This document shows positions 1 to 11,981 of a stretch of 64,000 bases of DNA, piece after piece. Position numbers and translations under genes: made by a program. Positions within the stretch are counted from its first letter, which is position 1; each line of letters opens with the position of its first letter. The notes below the pieces were generated by a model, which was not told the DNA's origin, did no database searches, and was given only the letters and a program-made list of their open reading frames with translations. Origin of the DNA: Cyathus striatus (lineage: Eukaryota; Basidiomycota; Agaricomycetes; Agaricales; Nidulariaceae); assembly GCA_025738555.1 (NCBI GenBank), contig JAOVFP010000005.1, forward strand, positions 5,704,001 through 5,768,000. Reading direction: 5' to 3'.

Positions 1-1421
1 ATAACGCGCTCGGTCAATGGCCCATGCCCTCTATCCTCCCCTAGCAAATCCCCCTCCGCAAGTGTCGACGGCTCCCACTTTGGCGTGGGGGGCGCATAAG
101 ATTCCGGCGGGGCTTCAGTGACCTCACCGAGCGTCAATAATCCGGTATCCTGCTCCTCCCACTGCTCGAGATAATGTCGCCCAAGCTTGGGCATAATAAA
201 CGGCTCGACTTCGTCGCCGACATGCTCTAAGAAGCCGACGTCTTCTTCCTTTATAGGGCGGATCCAGGGCTCGATGGAGGTATAGAACGTGGATACGAGG
301 ATCTGTGTCGGGGGCTTGATTTTGCTAAAGTCTTCTGTCACTTCTATGGGTTTACTGGGACCTGGGATGGGTGTAGGCTGAGTTGGGGGACGAGGGGGGA
401 GAAGCGGGGTGGACTGGGGAACAGTGAAATCGGGTCCGGTGGATGGCTGAGTGGCGTTAGTGGCGAGTATTGTCGAGGAGGGGACGCGGACCTTCGGATG
501 GGATACGGAGGATATTGATGTCGATTTCTGGGCTTTGAGAGGATGTGATGAGAGGACATGGTGAGTATGTTGGGGTGTGAGTTGGAGCAGGTAAGGGCGG
601 TGGGGTCTTTCTTGACCGAACGGATTCTGCGAAAGGCCTCAGGTTGCCGTAATAAGCAGGGGGGAAATACGCACCATGATCAGCATCAGAGTCTCTATCA
701 TCGAGCTTTCTTTTCTTCTTGAGGTTCTTCTGTTTCTTTAGATCTTCGATGGTCCTACGGGGGATCAATAGGTGCGACAGGTTATGTGACAGGACTTACG
801 GCTTGCGTGGGTCTACGGAGGATCGGTTGGAAGAGGAGATGGAGTGTGCTGCGTGGTTGAGCGTGCGCGGTTTGGCGTGGATAGTAGATGATAGAGGACG
901 GGCGGAGTCATCGCCGTCGATGCTGGGTGTGTCTGTAGATGAGTGGCGGGTTGCACGGCGGTTATGCATGAAATGGATAATTTTTTTGGGTTCAGGCAGA
1001 ATTAGATTGCGTGGAGGGTCATAGTGTTCACAACATAGCAGGGACACAAGACGGACAAGACACGATGATCGCGAGTAGCAGTTAATTAAATATAGAAAAT
1101 CAAAAATACAATAAAAGAATTCATTAGCAAGGCAGAAAAGAGAATGGAGGTGGAAAGACATACAATCGCGCTCTTTCTTGAGTAGCTTGTCGTGGGCTCT
1201 GCTCTTACCCTTTTCCTTCTCGCGCATCCGGCGCATGCTTTCCTCGAGGGTCTTCAAATCCTCGCCAGCCTTCTTTGCCCTGTCCATGGATCGGGATCGG
1301 AGAAGCTTGAGGTCTGCGGTGAGCTTCTCGAGGTCTTCGATGGGGGTATGCTGGCGGGGACATCCTTGAGGAGGGCGGAGCGGATTTCGGGGAACTGGTA
1401 CTGGGTGAGCTTGCTGGACAT
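1..1421 (-). CDS. NGG1: SAGA/ADA complex subunit Ada3/Ngg1 (partial, 3' end outside window)
   Basis: Adaptor subunit that links the Gcn5 acetyltransferase to the SAGA and ADA coactivator complexes in the nucleus. The start at 1421 (MSSKLTQYQFPEIRSALLKD) is followed by a charged coiled-coil segment (about 1,340-1,164), a basic KKQKNLKKKRK patch, a Pro/Ser-rich linker and, near the left edge, a region resembling the Ada3 domain (WIRPIKEEDVGFLE, PFIMPKLGRHY). I place introns at about 1163-933, 799-755 and 674-640. The reading frame breaks once, at a G5 run (1342-1346; C5 on the coding strand): one more base would join the first 26 codons to the coiled coil, and no intron fits there. Family assignment rests on remembered fungal Ada3 proteins. 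The gene is divergent from the transporter at 1673, about 250 bp away. Confidence 0.75.
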
Positions 1422-1672
1422 TTTATTGTGGGCGGGTGGCCACGGTGAGCTCGGGGCGGGGAGAGGGGCGGGAGAGCGGGGTGGCGGGGGATGAGACCTC
1501 GCGGGGGGGAGGGTAGTCGGGCGGGGAGGGGAGCGGGGTGAGTGGGACGTGCTGGACGGTGGTCGGGAAGAAGGTGCGAACAGACATCACGCGTGAATTG
1601 GCTCATAATTCCCACGATTAATCCTAAAGTGATATTTCCAATTTAAGCAATCATCTCTGCTCAACGTCAGCC

Positions 1673-3366
1673 ATGAACCACTCGTCCCCGGGCTACACAC
1701 CCGTCCCCGCTGCAGCTGCCAGCGACGATGACATCGAGATGCTCCACATCCACGACGACCGCGACGACACAACCCCCGACTCCCTCTCCCCGACCAACTC
1801 CACCCAGACCCGCCCTCCTACGACAACTCATCACGCCCCTCACTAGACAACGACGACGACGCCCTCCTCAGCGGCTGGGTCGGCAACGACATCCAATCAC
1901 GAAAGAAGCCTCTGCAGAACATCGCCGTCTGGTGGCCCCAAGTCCGCGGCATCGTCGTCGAGGTACCCCCTTTGCTCCTACCAATTCGCCACAACACGTC
2001 TAACACACCCACAGAGCGCACCCACCCTCCTGCTAACCACCATCTCCCTCCTCTTCACCGGAAAACTCCTAGACCAGGTCTCGCGCTGGCGCGCAATGCG
2101 CGAGGTGGACCAGCTCATCATGATCATCCCCGCCGTGCTCAACCTCAAAGGCAACCTCGAGATGAACCTCTCCGCTCGCCTAGGCACAGCCGCCAACGTC
2201 GGCGAGCTCGATTCTGTCAAAGTCCGGAATGAAATGATCAAAGGCAATCTTGCGCTACTCCAGGTGCAAGCAGTGGTGGTGGCATTCGTCGCGGCGGGCA
2301 TGGCCCTCGTGCTAGGCCTCATTGTACCCCGCGCTGCATCGGGACAGTTTCCCGCTGGAAACTCGACAGAAGTGGTCACCCGCGCGGTGCTGGATACTGC
2401 GTTTCATCTCCTCCCCCGCAGACCGATCCCCCACCCAGCCGAGGACGCAAAACGCAACTCTGGTCTGCCGACATTCACCATGGTCGCATCAACAAGCATC
2501 ACCTCTGCCTCCTCTCCGGCTTACTCCTCGGCACCTTCATGTGCACCCTCATCGTCCTCTGTCGAAAATACCACCTGGACCCAGACAACATTGCGCCGGC
2601 GATAGCCTCCTGCCTGGGGGACTTAATAACCCTCTGCCTCATCGGTGTCGTCTCCACGCTCCTTATTCCCTTCCTCCACACGCCCCTCCCGCTACTCATC
2701 GCGATAGCAGTCATATGCTGGGGTACATTCTGCCTCGTGGTAACCCTCAAAAATGAACATGTCCGCCCACTGCTAACTCAAGGCTGGACGCCACTCTTCG
2801 GCGCCATGATCATCAGCTGCGCAACAGGCATCGTACTCGATATGTTCGTAAGCCGCTACGAGGGCTTTGCCGTCCTCGCAGTGGTCATCAGCGGGCTCCC
2901 CGGAGCCGCTGGATCCATCTTCGTTTCTCGATTATCCACCTCACTGCATTTACACGCTACCAGAACGCGAAGTCGCGATATAGATGAGCCGAGCCCAAAA
3001 CTAGTTGCGCTAACACTGTTATCGATCACGCTGCCGGTGGAGATTGTGTTTTTGTCGATTTTGCATGGGCTGGGGTGGTTGAATTTGCCGTTTGTGTTCG
3101 TGGCTTTCTCGGTGGTGTTTTTTTGTTGTGCTGTGAGTTCTTTCTCGTTTTGTTCTTATCGCATTCAATGACGCTTGTTATAGGTGACAGCATCTCTCCT
3201 GATAGCACGCTTCCTCACCTCCTGGCTCTGGTCGATAAACCGCGATCCGGATATGTACGCGCTCCCCGTCCACTCGGCGCTCATGGACCTTATAGGCCAG
3301 CTGCTCCTCGTGCTCTGTTTTGAGATCGTGTCCAAACTAGGTGGGAGGGTGCGGATGAAGGCGTAG
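1673..3366 (+). CDS. SLC41/MgtE-type magnesium transporter
   Basis: Predicted multi-pass divalent-cation (Mg2+) transporter of the SLC41 family, with two MgtE-like membrane halves. The diagnostic first-half motif IPAVLNLKGNLEMNLSARLG is at about 2,130-2,190; the second half carries NIAPAIASCLGDLITL near 2,590-2,640. The N-terminus is acidic and Ser/Pro-rich, as usual for cytosolic tails. Introns are 1963-2014 and 3133-3183. Two frame problems occur: a C3 run at 1813-1815 must be one base longer to join the N-terminal tail to the rest. A second frame change near 2,380-2,417 is repaired by one more C in the C5 run at 2413-2417, or alternatively by a very short (35-nt) intron ending at that pyrimidine tract. 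With both bases added the exons sum to a multiple of three. Family assignment is confident; metal specificity is inferred. Confidence 0.85.
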
Positions 3367-4029
3367 TTGTAGATTATACAAGGTGTACGAGGCGGATGGG
3401 GAGGATGATCTAAAAGTACCATTTCATTATATTTATTTAACATTTAACATGCTACCATCTGACGACCTAGCTTACGACGTGGACAGATCTATATACATAC
3501 ATATGTACGGATGCCTATTTATTTTATATGATTAACGTACCCTTTCGTTGTTCTGATTTTAATATAGAGGTATTTTTGATGTGTCTGTTTCTTCCAGTGA
3601 TTTGTTACTGGCAGCTTGAATTACCTCGCGGCTGCTTCCATTCCTCGTCATCACTGCGGTTTTCAACACTTGGTTGCCTTACAATAGCGACATGTTCCAT
3701 TCCCAATGAAAACACTGCACAGAAAGTTGACTATTACATTCCGGTCTTACATCCCAGTGTAAAGGCTATGCTTTCTGTCTCCCATTTTAAAAAGCTGCAT
3801 CTGATGATCCTACGGAACTCATTCCAGCATACACGTATCACAGCGAGAAACGACAGCGCTGTCATACGTGTCTCCAGTTTCTATGAGATATGACTTGCTA
3901 CATGCAGAAAATCGCAGCACTGCGAGAAATCCAGGGAGGGTCTGTAAGTATAAGTGTCTATCAGTTCAAGGAAGTATAAACTATCTCGAAAACATACCTC
4001 CCCAAGTCAATCGCAAGTAACTCTCGAAC
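3367..4029. other. Intergenic, no gene seen
   Basis: AT-rich spacer between the transporter and the first KNH-like gene. Open stretches are short and not protein-like. A CT-rich leader precedes the ATG at 4030. Confidence 0.6.
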
Positions 4030-4582
4030 ATGCAACCCACAGTCAAATTTTCCCTGTACGTCCCCTCTCTCATTCCCTGCTTTCCGTATTAATCCCTCCA
4101 AAGTATCTTCCTCCTCCTACCCCTCCTCAGCACAGCACTAAAGCTCAACATCCCCGCTCCCCTCGAGGGTTCCACACTCAAGCCAGATGGGAGCGCCGTT
4201 GTCTCTTGGACAAAGGAAGAAGGCGACCCCGAGCGTATCTCCATTCAAATTCGCAACGATGTCTCGTTGGACACGTTTACGTTTGCCCGGGATGTAGATA
4301 CTGCTGATGGAAAGCGTTATTGGGTTGTAGGTGATGTTCCTGGGTAAGTCTATTTCTGTTAATGAGTTTCGAGGCTGATTCGGGGGTAGGGATGATTTCT
4401 ATTTGCAAGCTACTAGCACCAAGTAAGCATATCGTTTCTAACAGAAGAATGTATACTTACTCCTTTCCAAACAAAGGAACGTATTGGACGTTTATACGAC
4501 CAGCGAAAAGTTCAAAGTTTCTGGAGGACTTTCATCGGTCGTGTATTCCATGCTAGGCCAGTTTATTAGGGTCTTCATTTGA
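4030..4582 (+). CDS. Small secreted KNH/Kre9-like domain protein (paralogue A)
   Basis: A 134-residue predicted secreted protein in four exons (4030-4055, 4104-4343, 4390-4422, 4477-4582). A hydrophobic signal peptide (LIFLLLPLLSTALK) is followed by one compact beta-rich domain with the pattern 'VSWTKEEGDPERISIQI', typical of the Kre9/KNH-like N-terminal domain found in many basidiomycete Ser/Thr-rich, often GPI-anchored, cell-surface proteins. It lacks the long Ser/Thr tail, so it would be only the secreted head domain, ending in a short hydrophobic run. Exon structure and sequence match the paralogue at 7617 exon by exon for the first three exons. Role in the cell wall is inferred from the family, not shown here. 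Confidence 0.75.
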
Positions 4583-4738
4583 TATACTTGAGAATTGTAG
4601 TCACGTCGTTATATGGTAATTATTGGTGTTCGGAAGTATTGTGAACAAACTGTGAATTAAGGACGGTTCCTTGCAAGTTAACTTGAGAGACTTTGTGAGA
4701 GACACTCTAAAAATAGCAGTGCGAAGGCGACGGCATTT

Positions 4739-5110
4739 TGATTCATTAGATGTAAACAAAGGCAGGAAGGCTCTGGTGTTTGAAGTTCCAAACGTTCAAC
4801 TTTCTCGTTTTCGATGTTCTTAACCACGCATATGTTTCCACAAACCCCAAGCTCAAGGATGACAATCTCCCCATGTGTTGCTCATTCCCTTAACTTTACC
4901 ACTTGAACTTGCAGATAACGACGAATGAATATGAATCCAAGAACTCGATTTTTCCAGCTTACAATTGAAATAACAACTCATCATTTCTTGTAACCCAACC
5001 TTCCGAAGAAACCAATTCCCAGCCAATTCCGGCTTCAAGTTTGGTTCCAGCCCTGACTCTCCCTCACACCAGTGAGGATATCTCAAAACTCAATCCAAAT
5101 GTGCCCTCGC
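4739..5110. repeat. Diverged repeat shared with 6,920-7,260
   Basis: The block begins with a 'gattcattagatgtaaacaa' motif and shares scattered islands of identity, in the same order and orientation, with the block just upstream of the second KNH-like gene. A third, shorter match to the leading motif is at about 6,651-6,680. It is probably a remnant of the segmental duplication that made the two KNH-like genes, or an old dispersed repeat. No coding potential was recognised. Confidence 0.45.
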
Positions 5111-5300
5111 TCCGCATTATTCTTATATGACTCTCGGACAAATCAATTGCTTCCTTCAATTCAAGTTGTTTCTATTGTGATTTGCAGTGTATCTTGTTAC
5201 ATCACATACTTATTCTGTATGGTGACGTAGTGTGTATGTGTATATAAATTGCATATAATCCGCGGTGGATTGCCCCAGAACCAGCCTTTTTCAACTAACG

Positions 5301-6486
5301 ATGGTAACGAAGCGCAGAACTGCTTGCACCAGTGTCATAGAATCCACGAGTCCTCTGAAGAAACTCAAAACTTCTGACGAAGTTGTCGAAGCCAACGAAG
5401 ATTCTGCTGAGCAAGTATATAATGAGTTGCAGGAGTTGGATAGTATGAATATGCAGCTGCTACCCCAGTTACTAATTCTAGTACGTGAGTTGACTTGTAT
5501 GAGTGGGGCTTCTGTCTAATCCCCCTAAGCGCCCTAGTCTTTTCTCTTGTGCAACGGATAAAATGCTTGAGAAGCTAAACATCCACAAAACTTGGGCCTC
5601 TTTGGTGCCTTATGATTACAGCAAGCGACTTGAAATATGTAAAATGAAGGGGGAAGACCAACTCTGGTCTTCTAATCACCTATACCGCCATCTCCAGCTA
5701 ATCAACAAAATAATCTGCAGCGACGTGCGTCCAGTCACTCAAGAATGGCTTGCATGCTGACAGTGCCGATTTGTTAGGATAAACGAGCGGTTTCCCAGGC
5801 ATGGATCGAAGCATTTCTTTTTCGTGCCTCTGCAATAGTTCCTGAGGACCAGGGCATATTTTTCAGCTCGGACAATGGCTTAACGTACTCATATTATACT
5901 GCGTGTGTGGGTGACTCTACAGATATGGGTAAGTTCTTTTGCTACTTCAGACTTTCTGTACTCATCATCTTTCAAGAGGTATGCAAGGCGATGCCAGGTC
6001 TCATAGAAAGAGAAATATGTCACGCCAATATTTTTGTAGTAATAGGATTCGACGATGAAGACCCGGACCGTTACATTCCTCAGGCTGTATGGAGATTGTA
6101 TTGGACTGCCAAGAAGCACGGGTAAGAACCTTCATTTACTTTTGTATCCCAGCTTCTGATGGTTACCAAAGTAAAAATACGATTCGTGGGGCCTTGTCTA
6201 ATGGACCTGACTGGATATTCCTTATTCTATCGCTTAATGAGGATGGAAGCGCTTCGTACCAGCAATCTTGTAGTATATCAGCATCCTTCGCTATTGAACC
6301 TTTTCCAGATGTCATCTCTGGTATCATATCGCACTGGGTAAGTTAATCATTATTCCGGCGTCAATAATATTAACTTACTGAGCGGTATGTTAGGCCCAAA
6401 AGTGCTATTGTAACTTGGATGAAGATGACTGGTTTCCGTTCATAACAACATCAGGAGTCGATATTCGCACCATCAGTGCTAATTAA
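5301..6486 (+). CDS. Hypothetical protein, lineage-specific
   Basis: A multi-exon gene of unrecognised function, about 310 residues. I join exons 5301-5442, 5504-5724, 5778 to about 5930, about 5979-6120, about 6172-6337 and from about 6395 to the stop at 6486. The introns are short, and the first contains a TACTAAT branch-like site. The N-terminus is basic with a KKLKTSDE-type stretch. The body contains WASLVPYDYSKRLEICKMKG, SQAWIEAFLFRASAIVPEDQ and GALSNGPDWIFLILSLNED. The layout (charged N-terminus, globular alpha/beta body) resembles the expanded orphan families of Agaricomycetes, but I cannot name a domain. A consistent frame through all the splice sites supports a real gene. Confidence 0.55.
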
Positions 6487-7616
6487 TGCTTTTTTTTGTT
6501 TCGCTCGCGTCAACTTAAAAATTTGTATGGTACTTAAGTAGTCTCAGAAATGTTTTGTGAATTGTATCTAAATTGTATGAATTGAAAATGAATTAGAAAT
6601 TGGAAGCGCTTAGTAGTGAATTGCAATTTGTCAAGGGCCGATGGCGTTGGGATTAATTAAATGTAAACAGAGGCGGGAATCCGCCACGGCCTAAGTTCAA
6701 CTACGACTTGACTTGGGCTTGACCTAGTTGACCGTGGCCCACCAATTCTGCCACGTCTGCATTGTTGAAGTAAGTATACTTTAATATCCAATATTATTCT
6801 TGGAGGCGTGGTTATCCGGTTACGCGAATTCGATTCCATTTATCAAGGCGACATAGTCATTGGTGACTCTCAGCACTGACACCAAACTGACACTTCAAAA
6901 ATAGGATGTGAATGGAATTATGATTCAATAGATGCAAACAACGACGGGTATCCTTCAACATGTTGCCACAATCTGACAATCAAGCCACAATTCATAACAA
7001 TCCCCCAAATCCCCCCATGCCTTGCCCATTCCCACAATTTTCCAAAACTTGCTCACATTTCAAAAAACAATATGCTTACTATTTATTCCAAGGACTTGAA
7101 TTATCCAGTTTATACAATGATATCCGTTAAGTTTATTCCTCGAAGCGTACATACCCGAAACCGATTCTGGCCTTGACTTGGCCCCGACTCCAATGGTGGA
7201 AGAGATAGCTCTCAAAACTCTCAAAAGCTCTCAACACCTACCAATACACTCTCAAAGTCGAATTCATCCGCTCCGAATCATTTTTAATTCGCCGGGTATG
7301 ACAGACATATTACAGCACAATTTTTCAGCCGCACAACTCAACCCGTGTTTTGATTTCCGTACCGCCACGTGATTTCGGCGGATCGCCTGGTTGTGGTGAT
7401 TCTCGTTTCTCTACGCTGAATTGGCTCACTGTTTCAAGGAATGATGTGATGGAGAGCAAACCGCAGCTTCGCGCAGTCGTCGAAGAGGTCGAAGATATTG
7501 TCTTGGTTTGATCTAGGTTAGTTATTGATTCTCTTGGATCGTTTCCCGAAGTCCAGCATCGAGTAGTATAAAATGCCTCAAAAACATACATCCTTCATCT
7601 CATTAATCTCTCCAAC
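6487..7616. other. Intergenic with duplicated flank
   Basis: No gene seen. Contains the third copy of the short motif at about 6,651-6,680 and the diverged block at 6,920-7,260 that resembles 4,739-5,110. Confidence 0.5.
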
Positions 7617-8227
7617 ATGCAATCCTCAGTAAAGCTTTCCCTGTATGTCCTATCCACCAATACCATGCTCTAAATTCTAACAAATCAACAGCGTATTTCT
7701 CCTCGCCTCCCTCCTCAGCGCAACGGCACTGAAACTTCACGTGCCAACCCCCGAACCCGGATCCAAACACCTCAAGACAAACGGGACGGCCCTCGTCTCG
7801 TGGACTGTCGAAAAAGGCGACCCGGAATTTGTTTCCATTGAAATCCAGAACAACGTTACCCTCGACTCGTTCGAGTTCTCGCGGAACGTGTCTACTGCTC
7901 ATGGATGTGTGAGTGGAAAGTTGGACGGCGTTCCAGGCGGGTAAATTGAACGAGAAAAATAATGCGTACAACTTTCTAACATTGTGATTTGTGACAGCAA
8001 AACCTTCTTCTTGCAAGCCGTGTCCCCATCGTAAGTCAGAGCCTTCCTTGAACGGAGCGTCGTGCTCATCGGTCATAAAGGAACGTCACGAAAGTTTTCG
8101 CCACCAGCCACAAGTTCACAGTTGCTGGAAAGGTTCCATCTATCACGTACGCAATTTACCTTTCTGTTATAAGTATTGTTAACGTGTGCCCAGGACCGCT
8201 GCCAAGGAGCAGGCAACAGCTGCTTGA
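7617..8227 (+). CDS. Small secreted KNH/Kre9-like domain protein (paralogue B)
   Basis: A 135-residue paralogue of the gene at 4030, in five exons (7617-7642, 7692-7940, 7998-8030, 8081-8146, 8194-8227). The signal peptide (LVFLLASLLSATALK) and core pattern 'VSWTVEKGDPEFVSIEI' align directly with paralogue A. The first three exon-intron junctions are at equivalent positions. The C-terminus differs: an added last exon ends in an Ala-rich tail (TTAAKEQATAA) where paralogue A runs straight to its stop. It is likely secreted or wall-associated, judging by the KNH-like family. All exons sum to a clean frame, so it looks functional. Confidence 0.75.
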
Positions 8228-8698
8228 CTTGTAGGGCTGATAATGTCGCTTTGAGACGGGTACGAATTTGCATGGGGCGGTAGTTGTAGTCCATGGACAT
8301 TCTATGCAGTTTGCATAGTATTTACATAGTATGTTGTGGCGGAAAGATATATGTTGTATTGAAATATATACTACCCTTCTTCCACATTCCTGAAAGGTGT
8401 ATGTCACTGCCTATAAGAGATTTGAAGAGGGCAATCTTTAAGTTAGAATGTCTCAGTGGCAATCAGAAGAATGCAACGAAGTGGTATTGTAGCTTAGGTA
8501 TAAGTATACGAAGTCCGATCGAAAAGCTATACAGTCCAACGAAATCGCGCGCAAACAAGCGTCCATAGATGTAAACATATGGTCCGAACGTCCAGATGTC
8601 CAATCCTCGATATCGAAGTTGATAAAATGAAATAAAGAAATAGAAACCCCAAAAAATGATGAAGATAATTTAAACGACAAGAATGAGACCGAGACCAT
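8228..8698. other. Intergenic, no gene seen
   Basis: Spacer between two genes that converge on it. AT-rich, with no protein-like open stretch. Confidence 0.6.
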
Positions 8699-10701
8699 CT
8701 AGTCCTCTCCAGGATCCTCATAAATCGTGTAAAGATTCCAAGGTGGGTAGTAGGCGGGACACACTGCTCGAAGACGCGAATGGAGACAGCGCTTGGAAGG
8801 ATGCGGAGGAGAAATAGGAACAAACGGGATGAGTCCTGAACGAAAGGACTGGGTGGAACAAAGGGAAGAGGATGATGGTGACCTGCAAATCAAAGGCTTG
8901 AGAGGAAAGAAAGATCGAGGTGGGGGCGGAGAATATCCCCATTCGTCGTCTTGTGAACAAACGGCCTGAGTGGAACAGACAGATAGAGATGATGGTGACC
9001 GCGGTATATAAGGATTGGGAGAGGAGGAAAGCTCAGATAGAGGTGGTATGTCTTTCATTTCCTCGTTTTCCTCATTGACCTTGGATAGAGTAGGAAGAAA
9101 GAGAGAACCTCTTCGAGCGGAAGTTTGAGGGAAATAGATCTTGGACCTTTTCGATCGCGGACAAAAGAGAGGAGGCGTGATAACAGGAGATCGCACTACA
9201 ACTGATTTAACGGAAGGAGGGGAAGGAGGGAGAGGAAGAGAAGGAGGGGGGAAAGGAGGAGGAGATGGGGGAGCAGTAGATGTAGTCTTTGACAGATGAG
9301 TGACAAAAATTTTAATAATGGGAGGTCGCGCTGCGACGTCACCAACAGGACAAGGTGGTGGTGGTGGTGGAGGAGGAGGAGGAGGAGGAGGAGGAGGAGA
9401 AGGGCAAGAAGGTGGTGGTGTATTGACGGGAGCGGCAGACGAGATCGTGCTGTCAGTCACATCTCCAACATTGCATCCTGGCGGAATATAATAGAGGGTT
9501 GGAGAGACCAAAGGCTTCGTTTCATTAATGGCGGCAACGTATGAGTCCAAAGTGCTGGCCAGGCCTAGGTCTGTTTCCTTGTCTTGACCGTCCGATGGAG
9601 GAGAAGAAAGAGGAAACTCGTGGATAGAGAAAATGGGAGAAAGAGGAGAGGCACTAGTGGTATCATGCAGACCGGCAGCAGAATAACTTTGGGGAATATC
9701 GGGAGCAGATTCAAGGGTACATGTAGAAGACCAGCTGTAAGAGGAAGAAACGCTTGAAGGTGCTTTGATAGAGATATCCCGGACATATTCGGTGGTATAG
9801 GCAGAACCAGAGGAAGAAGAAGAGGCACACGAGAAGACAGAATTACTAGGGACCGACAAAGAAATGTTGGCAACTATCTCCGCAGCACCACCTGTAACCT
9901 CGCAATTTGGTGTAGGTGGAGGGACCTCGATAGAGGTGGCCGATGTGTCTTCACCCGACAAAAAATATGCATGGCCTTCGCTGCCTTCACTGTCTTCGCT
10001 GTCTTCGTTGTCAGAGGTTATGAGCGGGGTAATTGAAACGTCTAACGCATTGACAACCTGGACTTCACGGAGAGATGCAGACGAGGCTCGGGAGACCTGA
10101 AGCATGGCCGGTGCAGAAGAGGTTGAGGTCGAGGCTGGGGCTGACCTGAAAGATTGGGTATCAGCAATGGGTGACGCCGGCTTCTCCTTCCATGGTGTCC
10201 GAGTGGAAGAAGTTAAAGCATATACAGGAGCAGTGGGTGGCGATGGCGTCCCAATGGTTGCGGAGGCTGACCAGGAGGGTTGGGTATTGACAGCAGCGGC
10301 TGGCGCTCTCTTAGCTATCCCCAGGTGCCGGACGGAAGTGGTGGAGGCAGTTGCAGGCGCAGAAGTAGGGACATTGACTATGCCATTGGGGATAGAGGCC
10401 GAGGATGAAGACTCGGGAGCAGCAGTGGTGGCTGACGCCTCGTTCCTTAAGCTGAGTGAAATCGACGGCGACAGTTTTCTCTGGAAGGGGAACAAAGCAC
10501 GCTTCAAGATAGCTGACAAGAAGAGACGGACAACGAGCTCACCTTCTGCTTCAATGCCTTGCGAGTTTTAACGAACTTGAATATCGCGAAGCCGGCCACA
10601 CACAAGATAACAACGGCGACGAAGATAATACCAGGTACAGTCCAGCTAGACATGGTAGAGGTCGCAGAGGGAGGAAGAGGGTTGGAGGAGAGAGGGGCCA
10701 T
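8699..10701 (-). CDS. Proline/serine-rich single-pass membrane protein
   Basis: A 653-residue protein in two exons (10701-10543 and 10501-8699, with a 41-bp intron). A short outer N-terminus is followed by one hydrophobic membrane span at about residues 22-44 (VPGIIFVAVVILCVAGFAIF) and then a basic stop-transfer stretch (KFVKTRKALKQK). The long, low-complexity cytosolic tail is rich in Ser, Thr, Ala and Pro. It holds a run of about 15 prolines (around 9,360-9,405), further PPSPPPFPPPSLPLPP-like repeats and acidic 'EDSEDSEGSEG' repeats. Similar one-span proteins with disordered tails are common orphans in Agaricomycetes. Poly-proline tracts can bind profilin, SH3 or WW domains; that role is only a possibility here. 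The frame is intact throughout. Confidence 0.7.
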
Positions 10702-11981
10702 GTTGCTGAATTATGTTGAGGGTAATGAGGGTATAAGGGAAAGAAAAGATGAGGAGCCTGGAGTATCAAATCTGCAATTTATGGACGACCAGAGTCCTGT
10801 CCAAATATGGAAATCTGAGGCAAGTGCCAGCCTCCTCTGAAAGTCTCAACCCGGACTCCGAGGCCACTCGACGCGCATAGCCGGAGCTACGTCCTCGTCG
10901 TACAGCACGTTCCAGTCTAATAGATTCCAAGGTTTGTTCCATCCAGTTAATCCCGAGAGTCATCATGAAGTCCATCTTGATATCCAACAAGTCTCGAGAC
11001 ATTCGTCTGTTCGTTGTATACATCGACCAGCTGATATAACTACGCGTATGGAACGATCTCTAAAGCCTTCTTTCACCATACAGCACGTAGCGAGCGCATA
11101 CACAATGCTGCTAGCCTGAGTGAAAAGCATATCCGTCCAAAGTAGGAGCTACATCTTCTCGCCGTGTACATTGACAAGCCAGACCATCCTATCCTAGTCT
11201 ATCATTTGCATTCGGAAAGCGATATAAATGACCTCTGCAATATCCATCCACACGTAGTGCGGCAGCGCCGAATAACGACAAGATACTGGGAGACAACTTT
11301 CAGGAAAATGCCTGCCCATCTTAACAACTGCAAGATAATCTCTCCTGTAGTAGCTGCCAACTGACGCCCAGATCTGTGGCAATAGAATCCAACCTGTCTG
11401 ACTGTTCCAACTTTATGATCTTACCTTAGGTCCCCAGTGCCCACCCAGCCATACCCATTTCTAAGCACCACAGGGACTAAGTATAAGTTGTGCTCGATCC
11501 CTTTGAAATCCAACTTGGGTCGTGCGGTTCGTCGTCTTCAATCTTCCAATTGCTTTAACCAAGCCTGACAAAAGATATTCCAATTGGCCAGATTTGGAAA
11601 AAGCATATAGTCAAGTCTATGTAGCAGAGGAGGACTTGGAAAAGATCGTGTTCAAGTCAAGGGGGTCCAAGGATTACGCTAAGACACATATCAGGTCGAT
11701 GTATTTTTTAAGCACAGTTCTAGGTACCCTCCCTCCCTTCCGTGGGAACTAAATACCATATATAGATATTATATAAGCTATTCACGTGCTAAAAATCTCG
11801 TGACCAATCAAATCCTTTGGGGAGGCCTCAAGGCCATGCACAACTACATTTCATTGTTCACTTGTTTCTGGCAGGCATTGTCATTTCACATGTCTCACAT
11901 ATCCAACACTGTATGGTGTATTCAAGCCCTGCACAAGAAAGGTGGTACTACAAGATGAAATGGTAAGTTAGTTATAATATG
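10702..11981. other. Intergenic, no convincing gene
   Basis: About 1.3 kb left of the hAT-like element. The longest open stretch (about 11,522-11,752) has no recognisable motif and no exon context. Confidence 0.55.
11974..11981. repeat. 8-bp target-site duplication, left copy
   Basis: ATAATATG immediately left of the terminal repeat. The identical octamer follows the right end at 12905-12912. Confidence 0.85.

Noticed and set aside
1205..1615. A 136-codon Pro/Arg-rich open frame on the minus strand
   Set aside because: It overlaps the Ada3 start in another frame; its composition is what GC-rich coding DNA gives when read out of frame.
5442..5520. Apparent frame break in the gene at 5301
   Set aside because: A 61-bp intron (5443-5503) with a TACTAAT branch-like site gives a continuous frame.
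9296..9544. Plus-strand frame with Trp/Arg and Gly runs
   Set aside because: It is the antisense of the poly-proline tract in the minus-strand membrane protein.
10104..10571. A 155-codon plus-strand frame rich in Ala, Val and Glu
   Set aside because: Antisense of the N-terminal coding region of the gene at 8699-10701, which has a membrane span and a consistent intron.
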